DNA of 7,098 nt from an uncultured Collinsella sp. (GTDB lineage Bacteria > Actinomycetota > Coriobacteriia > Coriobacteriales > Coriobacteriaceae), in assembly GCA_900555765.1 (NCBI GenBank), contig USMA01000045.1, positions 1 through 7,098 on the forward strand, written 5' to 3'. Both the position numbers and the translations under genes were made by a program. The notes under the pieces were generated by a model, which saw only the letters and a program-made list of their open reading frames with translations, was not told where the DNA came from and made no database searches. This document shows, piece after piece, positions 6,499-7,098 of the stretch (its first letter is position 1; every line of letters starts with the position of its first letter).

Positions 6499-7098
6499 AT
6501 GGGCTTCTTTGACAAGATGTTCGAGAAGAAAGAGTGCGCGATTTGCGGTACCGAGCTGGGACTTCTAGGTAAGACAAAAATCAATGAGGGCTACCTGTGC
6601 AAAGAGTGCGCCGGCAAGCTCTCCCCCTACTTTCACGGCTATCGCTCCAGCACCGCGGACGATATCCGTGAGCAACTCGCCTACCGCGAGGCCAACGCCG
6701 CGCGCCTGGCTTCGTACATCCCCACGCGCTTGCTTTCTGCCGGGCGCACCAATTTTATGCTCGATGAGGACGCGGGCCTGCTGATCATCACTTCGCAGAG
6801 CCGCTGGCGCGACGCCAATCCCGACATCATCGAGTTCTCGCAGGTACTCGGCTGCGATATGGATATCGACGAGCAACGCACCGAGATCTATCGCGAGACC
6901 AAAGATGGCGAACGCGAGAGCTACAATCCGCCGCGCTACGACCTGGATTACGACTTTAATCTGACCATCCATGTCAACACGCCGTACTTTACCGAGATCA
7001 ACCTACGCGTGAACGACTCCACCATCGATCAGCGCGGCTCCATCGAATACCGCGAGGCCAAGCGCCAGGCAACCGAGGTCCGCGATGCGCTGGTGCAG
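6499..7098 (+). CDS. Zinc-ribbon DUF4428-type protein, N-terminal 200 residues (runs off the right edge)
   Basis: The frame opens at ATG 6499 after GGGAGG and stays open for 200 codons to the window end. The N-terminus MGFFDKMFEKKECAICG has a CxxC pair at 13-16 and a second at 34-37 (LCKECA), a four-cysteine zinc ribbon of the DUF4428 type that is common at the start of uncharacterized proteins of gut Firmicutes and Actinobacteria. Next comes a charged helix (about 50-70) and a mixed alpha/beta region with alternating strands (LLIITSQSRW, DYDFNLTIHVNT, TEINLRVND), ending in a charged helix. No signal peptide or membrane segment is visible. The middle part fits the general pattern of cytoplasmic DUF4428 proteins; function is unknown. 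It lies 151 bases after the PHP gene on the same strand with its own leader. Codon use matches the Coriobacteriia part. Confidence 0.85.
   Translation, partial: MGFFDKMFEKKECAICGTELGLLGKTKINEGYLCKECAGKLSPYFHGYRSSTADDIREQLAYREANAARLASYIPTRLLSAGRTNFMLDEDAGLLIITSQSRWRDANPDIIEFSQVLGCDMDIDEQRTEIYRETKDGERESYNPPRYDLDYDFNLTIHVNTPYFTEINLRVNDSTIDQRGSIEYREAKRQATEVRDALVQ

Overview
The window is a mosaic. From about 1750 to the right end it looks like chromosome of a high-GC actinobacterium, most likely a gut member of the Coriobacteriia (Collinsella or a relative). That guess rests on GC-rich codon use and on the look of the enolase, MazG and PHP proteins. The left quarter (1 to about 1750) is visibly richer in A+T, with codon use and gene content typical of gut Firmicutes such as Lachnospiraceae. 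No RNA gene, CRISPR array, insertion sequence or recombinase was seen.

Left to right: (1) 1 to about 600 is an AT-rich piece on the minus strand. It holds the C-terminal half of a LysR-type regulator and, downstream of it, the first 33 codons of a possible alpha/beta hydrolase. A near-consensus promoter and an inverted repeat lie between them. (2) About 600 to about 1750 is a plus-strand, tightly packed gene set of the kind found in Firmicutes integrative conjugative elements: a SpoVG-family protein, an MT-A70 adenine methyltransferase and the first codons of a third gene. (3) From about 1750 rightward come Coriobacteriia genes: eno (minus, C-terminus replaced), a terminator, a minus-strand run of a LarC C-terminal-domain protein, a YfcE-like phosphodiesterase and mazG, then divergently a HisJ-like PHP phosphatase and a zinc-ribbon DUF4428-type protein that runs off the window.

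Both joins break a gene. The LysR gene loses its N-terminal half near 600, and enolase loses roughly its last 30 residues near 1725-1751, while the third element gene is cut at the same place. The element carries no integrase, relaxase or att-like duplication here. The mosaic could therefore be a real rearrangement or a chimeric assembly join, and the sequence alone does not settle which. The second join falls where both reading frames look natural for about 20 bases, which suggests joining at short shared sequence.

Functionally the right part is housekeeping: glycolysis (Eno), nucleotide-pool cleaning (MazG), a metallophosphodiesterase, a piece of nickel-pincer cofactor (Lar) machinery and a probable histidinol-phosphate phosphatase. 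I see no convincing new multi-gene system. The points most worth following are the eno junction, the stand-alone LarC C-terminal domain, and a long wobble-paired hairpin in the divergent spacer at 5238-5309.
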